In this document: in pieces, positions 8,489-17,293 of the stretch
Numbering within the stretch: the first letter of the stretch is position 1
Layout of the letters: every line of letters begins with the position of its first letter
Assembly: GCF_002358085.1 (NCBI RefSeq)
Contig: NZ_NTJD01000006.1
Span: forward strand, 1 to 64,000
Origin: Pseudothioclava arenosa
GTDB taxonomy: Bacteria; Pseudomonadota; Alphaproteobacteria; Rhodobacterales; Rhodobacteraceae
Length of the DNA: 64,000 nt
Direction: 5' to 3'
Position numbers and translations under genes: made by a program
Notes under the pieces: generated by a model
Seen by the model: only the letters and a program-made list of their open reading frames with translations
What the model was told of the DNA's origin: nothing
The model's database searches: none

Positions 8489-8532
8489 GCCCAAAAATTA
8501 TACAAATTGTGCAACTCGTCTAATTTTTGGGC
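8489..8532. promoter_or_regulatory. Perfect 12-bp inverted repeat in glnK/PBP divergent region
   Basis: GCCCAAAAATTA (8489-8500) is repeated inverted as TAATTTTTGGGC (8521-8532) around a 20-base spacer. The AT-rich arms stand out in a GC-rich genome. It lies 128 bases before the glnK start and 96 before the PBP start. It could be an operator or an RNA hairpin. On the minus strand a TATAAT hexamer overlaps the outer arm, but I find no good -35 match at normal spacing. Confidence 0.45.
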
Positions 8533-8627
8533 GATTGGAAAAGAGAATCATCACCGCAATGTGCTCCACAACGAAGGGGGCGCGGTGTAGATTGGCCGGA
8601 ACAAGAACACAGGCACCGGACCAACTC

Positions 8628-10889
8628 ATGGCAGGATCAGGACGGCCGCGCGGGCCCCTCGTTGCGGACAAACGCTATTCCGCAAGCAAACCTGCGGCAC
8701 CCAAGAAACCTCGCGCAAACACCTCCACCAAGCGCAAGCGTAGCGGCAAGCGCCCGCCGAGCGGGCGCGGCCCGATCCGGCGCGTCCTGTTCGGAACGCT
8801 GGGTTTCGTCGCGCGCGTGCTTTGGGGAATCGGCTGGCGGTTCGGGTTGGCGATTGCGCTGATCGTGGGGCTTGCGACCTTCTATTTCTATTCGCAACTG
8901 CCCGATGTCACGGCGCTGCTCGACGGGCGCCACCGTGGCTCGGTCACGATGATCGACACCGACGGCAAGGTCTTTGCCTGGCGCGGCGAGACCTTCGGCG
9001 GCCAGATCACCGCCGAGAATGTCTCGGAGCATCTGCGCGACGCGGTGATCGCTGCCGAGGACAAGCGATTCTACGGGCATTTCGGGGTCAGCCCGCGCGG
9101 CATCGCCTCGGCGATGCGGATCAACCTTGCCGCCGGGCGCGGCCCGTTCTCGGGCAATGGCGGCTCGACGCTGACGCAACAGGTCGCCAAGCTGCTCTGC
9201 CTTGGCGTCGAATATGACCCCAAACGCTGGAAGACCGAAGCCGCCTATGAAAACGACTGCCGTTCGGGCGGGGTGAAGCGCAAGATCAAGGAAGTGCCCT
9301 ACGCGCTGGCGATGGAGCTGAAATACTCCAAGGACGACATCCTGACGATTTACCTGAACCGCGCCTATCTGGGCGCAGGCGCTCGGGGCTTCGAGGCCGC
9401 GGCGCAACGCTATTTCGGGATCTCGGCGGCAAATCTGAACCCGGCGCAAGCGGCAATGCTCGCCGGGCTCCTGCCCGCGCCGTCTTATTACGCGCCGACC
9501 AACAACCTGCAACGCAGCCAGGACCGCGCCGCGACGGTGGTCAAGCTGATGCATGAGCAAGGCTACCTGAGCGCGGCCGAGCGCGACTATGCCTGGCAAC
9601 ACCCGGCGACCTTGTCGGAGGCGGCGCAGAAACGCGCCGGCGGCTATTTCGCCGACTGGATCATGGATGCCGCCCCCGATTTCCTGACCACCGAGACCAC
9701 CGAAGACGTGATCATCCGCACCACGCTCGACCAGCGCATCCAGAGCGCGGCCGAAGAGGCGATGCAGTCGATCTTTGCGGCCAAGGTCAAGGAAGGCTCC
9801 GAGGCCGAGGCCGCGATCGTGGTGATGTCGGCCGATGGCGCGGTACGCGCGATGGTGGGCGGGCGCGCGACCAAGGTCACCGGCGCCTTCAACCACGCGA
9901 CGATGGCGCGGCGCCAGACCGGCTCGACCTTCAAGCCCTTTGTCTATGCCGCCGCGCTCGACATGGGTTACACGCCCGACGACATCGTCGAGGATGCGCC
10001 GCTGACGATCAACGTGCCGGGCTCCGGCCCGTGGTCGCCGAAAAACTACACGCGCGAATATCGCGGCCCGATCACCCTGACCGAGGCGCTGACCCATTCG
10101 GTCAACACCGCGACCGTGCGGGTCTCGGAGGCCGTCGGGCGCGAGGCGGTGCGCAAGGTCGCCGAGGATTTCGGCTTTGCCGAAGATCTGGCCGAGGGGC
10201 CCGCGTTGGCCCTGGGCGTGTCCGAATCTACGCTTCTGCAGATGACCGGCGCCTATGCGGGCATCCTGAATGGCGGCTCTTCGGTCAAACCCTACGGCAT
10301 GACCGAGCTGCGCCTGAAGGGCGATAGCGAGGCCCTGTTTGGGGTGTCTGGCGGGCTGGGCGAGCGGGTGATTTCCGAGAAAGCCGCGCGCGAGCTGGTC
10401 TACATGATGCATTCCGTGGTGCAGAACGGCTCGGGCCGGCGCGCGAACCTGCCCGACCGGCAGGTGGCGGGCAAGACCGGCACCACTCAGGCCGCGCGGG
10501 ATGCCTGGTTCATCGGCTTTACCGCCGATTACGTGGTCGGCGTCTGGATGGGCTATGACGACAACCGCCCGCTGAGCGGCGTGACCGGCGGCGGCCTGCC
10601 CGCCGACATCTGGCGCGAGACCATGCTGCGGGTCGAAGCAGGCCTGCCGGCAAGCCCCCTGCCGATGGCGCAGCCCTCGGACTGGCGCCCTGACACGCCT
10701 TTCTGGGGCTCTGACAGCACTCCGCCTGCAGGCCCCGATCTTGGCCCGGGCAATCGCAAGTCCGACTGGTCGCGCCCGATCGAAGAGGTACGGCCGAAAA
10801 AGGACAAGAAAGACAAGAAACGCGACGAGCCCGATCTGGCCGAGCGCATCCTGATGGAAGTCCTCGGCTCGATCCTGAGCAAGAACTGA
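8628..10889 (+). CDS. Class A penicillin-binding protein (PBP1A family)
   Basis: A 753-residue bifunctional peptidoglycan synthase. Order: a Lys/Arg/Pro-rich cytoplasmic tail (residues 1-55), a membrane anchor (about 58-92), and a GT51 glycosyltransferase domain with catalytic Glu144 in EDKRFYGHFG and the GGSTLTQQVAK motif. The transpeptidase follows, with Ser433 in STFK, SVN in THSVNTATV, and KTGTT at about 616. The C-terminus is a charged KKDKKDKK tail. ATG 8628 was chosen because translation further upstream crosses the glnK control region and is not protein-like. The gene is monocistronic with its own terminator. PBP1A versus PbpC assignment is by general resemblance only. Confidence 0.93.
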   Translation: MAGSGRPRGPLVADKRYSASKPAAPKKPRANTSTKRKRSGKRPPSGRGPIRRVLFGTLGFVARVLWGIGWRFGLAIALIVGLATFYFYSQLPDVTALLDGRHRGSVTMIDTDGKVFAWRGETFGGQITAENVSEHLRDAVIAAEDKRFYGHFGVSPRGIASAMRINLAAGRGPFSGNGGSTLTQQVAKLLCLGVEYDPKRWKTEAAYENDCRSGGVKRKIKEVPYALAMELKYSKDDILTIYLNRAYLGAGARGFEAAAQRYFGISAANLNPAQAAMLAGLLPAPSYYAPTNNLQRSQDRAATVVKLMHEQGYLSAAERDYAWQHPATLSEAAQKRAGGYFADWIMDAAPDFLTTETTEDVIIRTTLDQRIQSAAEEAMQSIFAAKVKEGSEAEAAIVVMSADGAVRAMVGGRATKVTGAFNHATMARRQTGSTFKPFVYAAALDMGYTPDDIVEDAPLTINVPGSGPWSPKNYTREYRGPITLTEALTHSVNTATVRVSEAVGREAVRKVAEDFGFAEDLAEGPALALGVSESTLLQMTGAYAGILNGGSSVKPYGMTELRLKGDSEALFGVSGGLGERVISEKAARELVYMMHSVVQNGSGRRANLPDRQVAGKTGTTQAARDAWFIGFTADYVVGVWMGYDDNRPLSGVTGGGLPADIWRETMLRVEAGLPASPLPMAQPSDWRPDTPFWGSDSTPPAGPDLGPGNRKSDWSRPIEEVRPKKDKKDKKRDEPDLAERILMEVLGSILSKN

Positions 10890-10916
10890 AAAGGCGGGCC
10901 ACCTGGCCCGCCTTTT
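10890..10916 (+). terminator. Terminator after PBP gene
   Basis: AAAGGCGGGCCA (10890-10901) pairs with TGGCCCGCCTTT (10904-10915), ending in TTTT. Confidence 0.8.
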
Positions 10917-10935
10917 ACTTTCTGAAGCCGGGAGC

Positions 10936-11544
10936 TCAGCCGGCGGTCTTCATATCCTGGATCAGCGCGTCGATATTGCCGCGGCGGCGGTCCAACATCG
11001 CCCCGATCTCGGTGCGCTCGGCCGCCAAGAGGTTCACCCCCTCGATGATCAGGTTGAAGAACCGGTCCTGCCCCGATTTGTCCGAGACATGCCAGAGCAC
11101 CTCGAAAGGCGCCTGCCCCTTGAAGATCGCGGTGGATTTCACCTCGTAGAAGGTTTTCACGGGCTTCGCCCCCACCACCTCGAAGCGCGCGCCGATGAAC
11201 TCGCGGAACCGCTTGCCGTATTTGCGCGACAGATAGCCTTGGAACGCCTTGGTAAAGGCCGCCATCTGCGCGGCGCTGGCCTGACGCGCGGCTACGCCCA
11301 GCGCCGAGCGCGCGATGATCGGCACATCGCCGTATTTGATAAAGATCCGCTCAAAGTCGGAATAAAGCGCGGGTCCCGTCTTGCCCGAGGCAATCGCCCG
11401 GTTCACGTCATCGACCGCCTTGATGATCAGTGCGCGCGCCTGCGAATCGTTCAGCGCGAGCGCGGGAAGCGGCATGGCAGCGGCCATCCCCCCGGCAACG
11501 GCAGAGATCATCAGGTTTCGGCGGGACAACAGATCATTCGGCAT
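10936..11544 (-). CDS. mlaC: Phospholipid-binding protein MlaC (Ttg2D family)
   Basis: A 202-residue periplasmic carrier that shuttles glycerophospholipid between the outer-membrane MlaA complex and the inner-membrane Mla ABC transporter. ATG 11544 gives a signal peptide (about residues 8-32). It carries SRRNLM before the hydrophobic core, a possible twin-arginine motif that is unusual for MlaC. The body shows family features such as FERIFIKYGDV and AFTKAFQGYLSRKYGKRF. It begins inside the last codons of mlaA (11-base overlap), so translation is probably coupled. The mlaFED/B transporter genes are not nearby. Confidence 0.9.
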   Translation of the reverse strand: MPNDLLSRRNLMISAVAGGMAAAMPLPALALNDSQARALIIKAVDDVNRAIASGKTGPALYSDFERIFIKYGDVPIIARSALGVAARQASAAQMAAFTKAFQGYLSRKYGKRFREFIGARFEVVGAKPVKTFYEVKSTAIFKGQAPFEVLWHVSDKSGQDRFFNLIIEGVNLLAAERTEIGAMLDRRRGNIDALIQDMKTAG

Positions 11545-12289
11545 AGGGGTCCTCGTAGGGATCGAACAGTTCGGCCTCGGTGGCCGCATCTCCGCCAAGC
11601 TCGAAGCGGCGGTTTTGCAGATAGAGCAGACGGCTCTGCGCATAACTATCCGCGCTGTCGTAAAGAATGGAATTCACAGTCGCGGCATAGCGTTTGCGAT
11701 CGACCGAGCGGGCGGCGATCCGCAAGGCGAGAATGGCGGCCTTTTCCTCGCCATTGGCCAGAAGCAACGCCGGATCGATCAGCAGGTCGACGAAACGGCC
11801 CACTGCATCGCGCTCGGTCGAGGGGCCGATCACGGGCAGCTCGACATAATTGCCCTCACCCACGCCCCAGACATGCAGCGTTTCGCCGAAATCGGTGGTT
11901 TCCTCGGTCAGACCGAACCAATGCCCGGCCGGGTCAAAGATGCCGCCGATGCCCAGCGTCGTATTGATCGCGAAACGCAGAGTGTTCTTGGCGGCGGGCT
12001 CGGGGCGCAGTTGCAGCGTCGAGTTCACCACCATGCGCGGCAGGCCGAGATTGTTGCGAAGGTTCGACACCGCTTGCCCGATCGGACCGGGCGGGCCGCC
12101 AGAACCCTCCTTGAACATCGCCTGATCGAGACGCTTGTTCATGTCATGGGTTTCGCGGTTTTCGGCCTCGTAGGGGTCATGGATCTCGCCCGGCGCAGGC
12201 AGTTTCGCCGCGCAGCCCGCCAGCACAACCGCCGCCAGCACAAAAGCAGACGCGGCACCGCGCCCGATGCTGTTGCCCAAAGCCGACAT
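11534..12289 (-). CDS. mlaA: Outer-membrane lipoprotein MlaA (VacJ)
   Basis: A 251-residue lipoprotein that extracts mislocalised phospholipid from the outer leaflet of the outer membrane. A lipobox LAGC (Cys at about 26) ends the N-terminal signal. The MlaA core follows, with DPYEAENRETHDMNKRLD, NTTLGIGGIFDPA, TLHVWGVGEGNYVELPVIGPS and the C-terminal helix. The acidic tail (FDPYEDPYAE) is encoded by the segment that overlaps mlaC. Order mlaA-mlaC on the minus strand is common in alphaproteobacteria. Confidence 0.93.
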   Translation of the reverse strand: MSALGNSIGRGAASAFVLAAVVLAGCAAKLPAPGEIHDPYEAENRETHDMNKRLDQAMFKEGSGGPPGPIGQAVSNLRNNLGLPRMVVNSTLQLRPEPAAKNTLRFAINTTLGIGGIFDPAGHWFGLTEETTDFGETLHVWGVGEGNYVELPVIGPSTERDAVGRFVDLLIDPALLLANGEEKAAILALRIAARSVDRKRYAATVNSILYDSADSYAQSRLLYLQNRRFELGGDAATEAELFDPYEDPYAE

Positions 12290-12485
12290 TCATCCCCCAG
12301 ACACACTCTTGCCATCCCAACGGGATGACAGGCGGCAAAAATTCGATCACAACCCTATGGATAAGAAATAGGCTTTTGACCCTCAAAGAACAAGGCTCCG
12401 CCCGCCGCGCAGGCCGCGGTTGCGCGAGGTACGATATTAACCTCTTTATGATTAGAAACGCGACAACAGGGCCATTGAGACGCGG

Positions 12486-14237
12486 ATGACGCACCACCCC
12501 GATCAACAAACTGGCGCGCGCGAGCTGCGCGCGGCGCATCGTCCCTTGCGGGGATTGGTGCTGTCGGCGGCCCTGTTTTCGGCCTTCGTCAACCTGCTGA
12601 TGCTGACCGGCCCGCTGTTCATGCTGCAGGTCTACGACCGGGTTCTGTCGTCGCGCGCGCTGGAAACGCTGACCGCGCTGTTCCTGCTGGTGGTGTTCCT
12701 GTTCGTGATCATGGGGCTGCTGGATGGTGCGCGGGCGCGGGTGATGTCGCGCATCGCCGCCGCGCTGCAGGCCCGACTTGAGGGGCGGGTGTTCTCGGCG
12801 GTGCTGCGGCGCAGCTCCGCCCTGCCCGGAGACCGGCTTGCCGCAACCGGGATGCGTGACCTGGAGGCGGTGCAGAAATTCGTGGCCTCCCCCGCATTGA
12901 TCGCCTGCCTCGACCTACCCTTTACGCCTTTGTTCCTTGGAGCGATCTTTGTGTTCCACCCGTGGCTCGGCGTGCTGGCGCTGACCGGCGGCGCAATTCT
13001 GGTCGCCGTCACCCTGATCAATCAGCGCATGACCCAGGCCAGCGTCCTGCAAGCCGCGCAGGCGGATATTGCCGCGAATCGCCTCAGCGACCAGCTCCGC
13101 GACGAGGCCGAGCTGATCCAGGCGCTCGGGATGCGCGACGCGAGCTTTGCGCGCTGGCTCCTGGCGCGCGAGGCGGCCTCGGGCGCGGGCCTGACCGCCA
13201 GCGATCTGGGCTCCAGCTTTTCGGTCGGCTCAAAGACCTTCCGGATGATGCTGCAATCGGCGATGCTGGCGCTTGGCGCCTGGCTCGTGCTGCGCGCCGA
13301 GCTGAGCCCCGGCGCGATGATCGCGGCTTCGATCCTGATGGGCCGCGCGCTGGCCCCGGTCGAGCAGGTGATCGCGGGCTGGCCGCTTCTGGGTCGGGCG
13401 CGCGCCTCTTGGGGAAGGCTTGCGCTCTTGCTTGGTGCGACCCCGCCCGAAGCGCCGCGCACCGCACTGCCGCGGCCCCGCGCACACCTTGAGGCCAAGC
13501 AACTCTCGATCGCGCCTCCGGGGCAAAAAGTGGCAAGCCTGCGAGGGCTGAGCTTCACGCTCGAACCGGGCACGGCGATGGGTGTGATCGGCCCCTCCGG
13601 CGCCGGGAAATCGACGCTCGCGCGTGCGATCTGCGGGGTCTGGCCGCCAGCGGCGGGCTGGATTCGCCTCGATGGCGCGACGCTCGACCAATATGAACCC
13701 GATGTGCGCGGCCAGTTGATCGGCTACCTGCCGCAGCGCGTCACACTGTTTGACGGAACCATCGCCGAGAATATCGCGCGGCTTGCCGCCGCCCCCGATG
13801 CCGAGGCTGTCGTCGAAGCGGCGAAACGCGCCGCCGCGCATCAGATGATTCTCGATCTGCCCGAAGGCTATGACACGCGCGTCACGCAATCGGGTGGGCG
13901 GCTTTCGGGCGGGCAGATCCAGCGCATCGGCCTTGCCCGCGCGCTTTACGGCAACCCGGTTCTGCTGGTGCTTGATGAGCCGAACGCCAATCTCGACAAT
14001 GAAGGATCGCAGGCGATGAACGCGGCGATCCGCGCGATGAAGGCCTCGGGCGGCGCAGTGATGATCATGGCGCACCGGCCAGCCGCGATTGCCGAATGCG
14101 ATAGCGTGATGGTGCTCGACAACGGCGTCTGCCGGGCGTTGGGGCCGCGCGATCAGGTGCTCAAGGCGGTGCTGGCGAATGCGCAGGAGATTGGCCGCGG
14201 CCCGCAGGGGCGGATCCAGCCCGGAGGTGTGGCATGA
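12486..14237 (+). CDS. Type I secretion ABC transporter ATPase (PrtD/LapB-like)
   Basis: A 583-residue ABC exporter: an N-terminal membrane domain with about six segments (residues 22-320), then a nucleotide-binding domain. Walker A is GPSGAGKST at about 369-377, the signature is LSGGQIQR, and Walker B is VLLVLDEPNANLD. No N-terminal C39 or C39-like domain is present, which places it with the PrtD/AprD subfamily that exports RTX-type proteases and similar proteins. Its last bases overlap the membrane-fusion gene start (ATGA). Neither an RTX substrate nor a TolC channel is encoded nearby. The preceding 195 bases contain an AT-rich stretch that may hold the promoter. Confidence 0.93.
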   Translation: MTHHPDQQTGARELRAAHRPLRGLVLSAALFSAFVNLLMLTGPLFMLQVYDRVLSSRALETLTALFLLVVFLFVIMGLLDGARARVMSRIAAALQARLEGRVFSAVLRRSSALPGDRLAATGMRDLEAVQKFVASPALIACLDLPFTPLFLGAIFVFHPWLGVLALTGGAILVAVTLINQRMTQASVLQAAQADIAANRLSDQLRDEAELIQALGMRDASFARWLLAREAASGAGLTASDLGSSFSVGSKTFRMMLQSAMLALGAWLVLRAELSPGAMIAASILMGRALAPVEQVIAGWPLLGRARASWGRLALLLGATPPEAPRTALPRPRAHLEAKQLSIAPPGQKVASLRGLSFTLEPGTAMGVIGPSGAGKSTLARAICGVWPPAAGWIRLDGATLDQYEPDVRGQLIGYLPQRVTLFDGTIAENIARLAAAPDAEAVVEAAKRAAAHQMILDLPEGYDTRVTQSGGRLSGGQIQRIGLARALYGNPVLLVLDEPNANLDNEGSQAMNAAIRAMKASGGAVMIMAHRPAAIAECDSVMVLDNGVCRALGPRDQVLKAVLANAQEIGRGPQGRIQPGGVA

Positions 14238-15553
14238 CCGGCCCGTCCTCACCCAAGCGCCAGGCCAGCCCCTCCGCCCGCGGCGCGGTCACGCTTGGCC
14301 TTGCGGCCATCGCGGTGCTGATCTTCGGCTTCGGGCTCTGGGCGGCGTTCAGCTCGATATCGGGCGCTGTCGTGGCTTCGGGCCAGGTCGAGGTCGAGCA
14401 GAATCGCCAGATCGTGCAGCACCCCGATGGCGGCGTCATCGCCGAGATTCTCGTGAAGGATGGCGATCTGGTGGAAGCCGGCGACCTGCTCTTGCGGCTG
14501 GACGGGACGCTGCTGCGCTCGGAACTGACCATCGTCGAGAGCCAGTTTTTCGAGCTGCTGGCGCGGCGTGGGCGGCTTGAGGCCGAGCGTGACGATGCCG
14601 AAGAAACGCGCTTCCCCGCCGAGCTGGCCGAAACCGCCGCCTCCGATCCGGCCATTGCCCAACTGATGGAGGGGCAGCGCAACCTGTTCGCGGCGCGGCG
14701 CGAGACGATGCAGAAATCGCTCGATCAACTGGCTGAGCGGCGCCTACAGACCGAGCGTCAGATCGAAGGCATCGGCGCGCAACTGGCCGCGCTCTCGACG
14801 CAGGTCGACCTGATCCGGCGCGAGCTGGCCGACCAGCGCAAGCTCTTTGAACGTGGGCTGGCGCAGGCCGGGCGCGTGCTGGCGCTTGAGCGCGAAGAAG
14901 CGGCGCTGGCGGGCCAGATCGGCGAGTTGACGGCGGCGCGCGCACAATCCGAGGCGCGGCTGACCGAAATCGCGATCGAGGCACTGCGGCTTGCCTCGCA
15001 GCGTCGCGAAGAGGCCGAGACCGAGCTGCGCAACACCGGCTACCGCGAGTTGGAACTGGCCGAACGCCGCCGCGCGCTGAGCGAACAGATCGACCGGCTC
15101 GACATTCGCGCGCCGGTTTCGGGGCTGGTGCATGCGATGGCGGTCACCACGCCGCGCTCGGTGATCCGGGCGGCCGATCCGGTGCTCTACCTGATCCCGC
15201 AGGATCGCCCGCTGGTGATCTCTGCGCGGATCCCGCCGATCCATATCGACGAGGTGGCGATCGGCCTGCCCGTCACGCTGCGTTTTTCGGCGTTTTCGGC
15301 GCGCACCACCCCCGAGCTGTTCGGGCAGGTCAGCCGGATCTCGGCCGATGCGCTGCTGGACGAGGCGACGCGCGCGGCCTATTTCCGCGCCGAAGTGGTC
15401 CTGAAGGCCGGGGAAACCGACAAGCTCGCGCCGCTGCAACTGGTGCCCGGCATGCCCGCCGAAGTCTATATCCGCACCGCCGAGCGCAGCCCGCTCAGCT
15501 ATCTGCTCAAGCCGTTTACCGATTACTTCAACCGCGCCTTCCGCGAGAACTGA
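14234..15553 (+). CDS. Type I secretion membrane-fusion protein (HlyD/PrtE family)
   Basis: A 439-residue periplasmic adaptor that links the inner-membrane ABC exporter to an outer-membrane TolC channel. It has one membrane segment (about residues 17-40). A split biotinyl-lipoyl-like domain (VEVEQNRQIVQHPDGGVIAEILVKDGDLVEAGDLLLRL, given in part as GGVIAEILVKDGD) flanks long alpha-helical coiled coils (residues about 100-280). Beta-barrel segments end with LVPGMPAEVYIRT, a typical HlyD signature. It is translationally coupled to the ATPase by a four-base overlap. Confidence 0.93.
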   Translation: MTGPSSPKRQASPSARGAVTLGLAAIAVLIFGFGLWAAFSSISGAVVASGQVEVEQNRQIVQHPDGGVIAEILVKDGDLVEAGDLLLRLDGTLLRSELTIVESQFFELLARRGRLEAERDDAEETRFPAELAETAASDPAIAQLMEGQRNLFAARRETMQKSLDQLAERRLQTERQIEGIGAQLAALSTQVDLIRRELADQRKLFERGLAQAGRVLALEREEAALAGQIGELTAARAQSEARLTEIAIEALRLASQRREEAETELRNTGYRELELAERRRALSEQIDRLDIRAPVSGLVHAMAVTTPRSVIRAADPVLYLIPQDRPLVISARIPPIHIDEVAIGLPVTLRFSAFSARTTPELFGQVSRISADALLDEATRAAYFRAEVVLKAGETDKLAPLQLVPGMPAEVYIRTAERSPLSYLLKPFTDYFNRAFREN

Positions 15554-16732
15554 TCAGAGCCGCCCAAGCAGCGTTGGCGTCGGCCAGGCATCCGCCGGCA
15601 GGCCAAGGCGCTTTTGCTCCTTCTGCACGGCGGCGCGGGTCTTTTCGCCCAGGATGCCGTCGATCTTGCCCACGTCATGGCCGCGCTGCGCCAGTTTCTT
15701 TTGCAGCGCCATCATCTGCTTGCCGCTCAGCCCCGGCTCGGGCTTGCCCGGGTTGAAGGGCGGCGCGCCTTCGAGCCGGGTCGCGAAATAGGCCGCCGAG
15801 GTCACGTAGACAAAGCTCTTGTTCCACTCGAACAGCACGTGGAAATTCGGATAGACCATGAAGGCCGGCCCCTTGCGCCCCATTGGCAACAGAACCGAGC
15901 CCTTGAGCCCAGGCGCCAGACGCCCGTTCCGCGCACGCACCCCCATCGCTTCCCAGTCGCGGGTCGACAGGGCGGTTTCCAGCCCGGTCTGCGACCAGTC
16001 CATCCGTTCGGGCACGACGATCTCTTGCAGCCAGGGCTCGCCCGCGCGCCAGCCCAGCCCGCGCAGCATCTTGGCCCCCGACATCAGCGCATCCGCCGAC
16101 GATCCGCGCAGATCGACATGGCCGTCGCCATCGCCGTCGGTGCCGTTGCGCAAGATATCCTCGGGCAGCATCTGCACCTGCCCGATTTCGCCCGCCCAGG
16201 CGCCCTTGTTGCGCTGCGGGTCGAAGTCGCCGCGCTTGAACAGCTCGGCGGCGGCGATCACTTGCGGGCGAAACAGCTCGGGGCGGCGGCAATCATGCGC
16301 CAGCGTCACCAGCGCGTCGCGCGTATTGAAATCGCCCTGAAACCCGCCGAAATCGGTTTCCAGCCCCCAGAAGGCCACGATCACCCCACGCGAGACGCCA
16401 AAATTCCGCTCGACCGCATCGAGGGTGCGCGCGTGGCTTTTGATCTTCGCCGCGCCGACCTTGAGCCGGTTCTGGCTGATGATGCGATTGGCGAATTCGA
16501 TGAAGGGTTTCTGGAACACGCCCTGCGCCCGATCCGCCTTGAGCACGCGCTGATCCTGCCGGACGCCTGCGAAAAACGCATCCGCCTGCTTTGCCGAAAG
16601 GCCCCGCGCCATCACCTCTTTCTTGAGGCCGCGCACGAAGGCGTTGAAATCGCCCCCACAGTCGCGGGCCAGCGCCGCATGCGGCAGCGCCATCAGGCAG
16701 GACAAGAGAACAGGCAGGGCAAAACGGCGCAT
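15554..16732 (-). CDS. Lytic murein transglycosylase, MltB-like with PG-binding domain
   Basis: A 392-residue peptidoglycan-cleaving enzyme. ATG 16732 gives a signal peptide ending near ALA-R, well spaced from AGGAG. The SLT_2/MltB domain (about residues 25-325) includes the catalytic-Glu region FWGLETDFGGF and AWAGEIGQVQMLP. An EF-hand-like acidic loop DGDGDGHVD occurs at the usual MltB position. A C-terminal peptidoglycan-binding domain (about 335-392, LSGKQMMALQKKL...GEKTRAAVQ) anchors it to the wall. It faces the secretion adaptor gene convergently, with the stops adjacent. Confidence 0.92.
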   Translation of the reverse strand: MRRFALPVLLSCLMALPHAALARDCGGDFNAFVRGLKKEVMARGLSAKQADAFFAGVRQDQRVLKADRAQGVFQKPFIEFANRIISQNRLKVGAAKIKSHARTLDAVERNFGVSRGVIVAFWGLETDFGGFQGDFNTRDALVTLAHDCRRPELFRPQVIAAAELFKRGDFDPQRNKGAWAGEIGQVQMLPEDILRNGTDGDGDGHVDLRGSSADALMSGAKMLRGLGWRAGEPWLQEIVVPERMDWSQTGLETALSTRDWEAMGVRARNGRLAPGLKGSVLLPMGRKGPAFMVYPNFHVLFEWNKSFVYVTSAAYFATRLEGAPPFNPGKPEPGLSGKQMMALQKKLAQRGHDVGKIDGILGEKTRAAVQKEQKRLGLPADAWPTPTLLGRL

Positions 16733-16942
16733 CGGAGGCTCCTTCACAAGATACGTCGCGAGGCTAGCCTGCCCCACTGCGCGCGGCAACCAGCCTCGCC
16801 ACCGTGCAGCCGCAGCGTAACCCGTTGTAATAACGCAACTTTGCTGCGCCGCCGCAAAGGTTTTACGCAGGCTTCACTTGATTTTCATCTGAGCGGACGC
16901 AGGATCAGGGCTTGGGAGATCACTCTGGGGGGAGCCACGGCC

Positions 16943-17290
16943 ATGGAATTCATTCCCAAGGACATTGTTCAGGCGCTGCGCGATGCAGAGGCCCGCGGGC
17001 AGGCGCGCCGCTCGCGGCTGCGGATCGTGTCGGGCACGGACAGCTGGCCCGTGCTGCGGCGCTGGCGCGGCGGAGTCGCGCTGGATGCCGAGCTTGTGAC
17101 CCATCTGCGCGGGCTGGTCGAGCTGCATGAAGGCAGCCGCCATATCGCCACGCTGCTGATCGTGGCCTCGGAGGTCGAGGGCGGTGAGCTGATCTGCACC
17201 GTCAAGCGCGAGACCCGGGTCACTGACCGCGCAGCGCTTGACTTCGTGCGTGCACCCGATGCGCCGATCGGCTACCTGCCGTCGACCTGA
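16943..17290 (+). CDS. Small hypothetical protein
   Basis: A 115-residue soluble protein I do not recognise. ATG 16943 follows GGGGGGAG with suitable spacing and begins MEFIPKDIVQALRDAEARG. Translation further upstream runs antisense through the transglycosylase gene and is not credible. The protein is basic at its N-terminus (ARRSRLRI), then has a beta-rich-looking middle and a C-terminus with alternating charged and hydrophobic residues (HIATLLIVASEVEGGELICTVKRET, shown in part). There is no signal peptide or membrane segment, and one cysteine. The composition is fully protein-like, so I treat it as a real gene of unknown function. Confidence 0.75.
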   Translation: MEFIPKDIVQALRDAEARGQARRSRLRIVSGTDSWPVLRRWRGGVALDAELVTHLRGLVELHEGSRHIATLLIVASEVEGGELICTVKRETRVTDRAALDFVRAPDAPIGYLPST

Positions 17291-17293
17291 GGC

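Noticed and set aside
8470-8540. Sigma-54 promoter for glnK
   Set aside because: TGGCGC-like and TGC-like elements on the minus strand are one base off the fixed GG-N10-GC spacing, so I do not claim a -24/-12 promoter.
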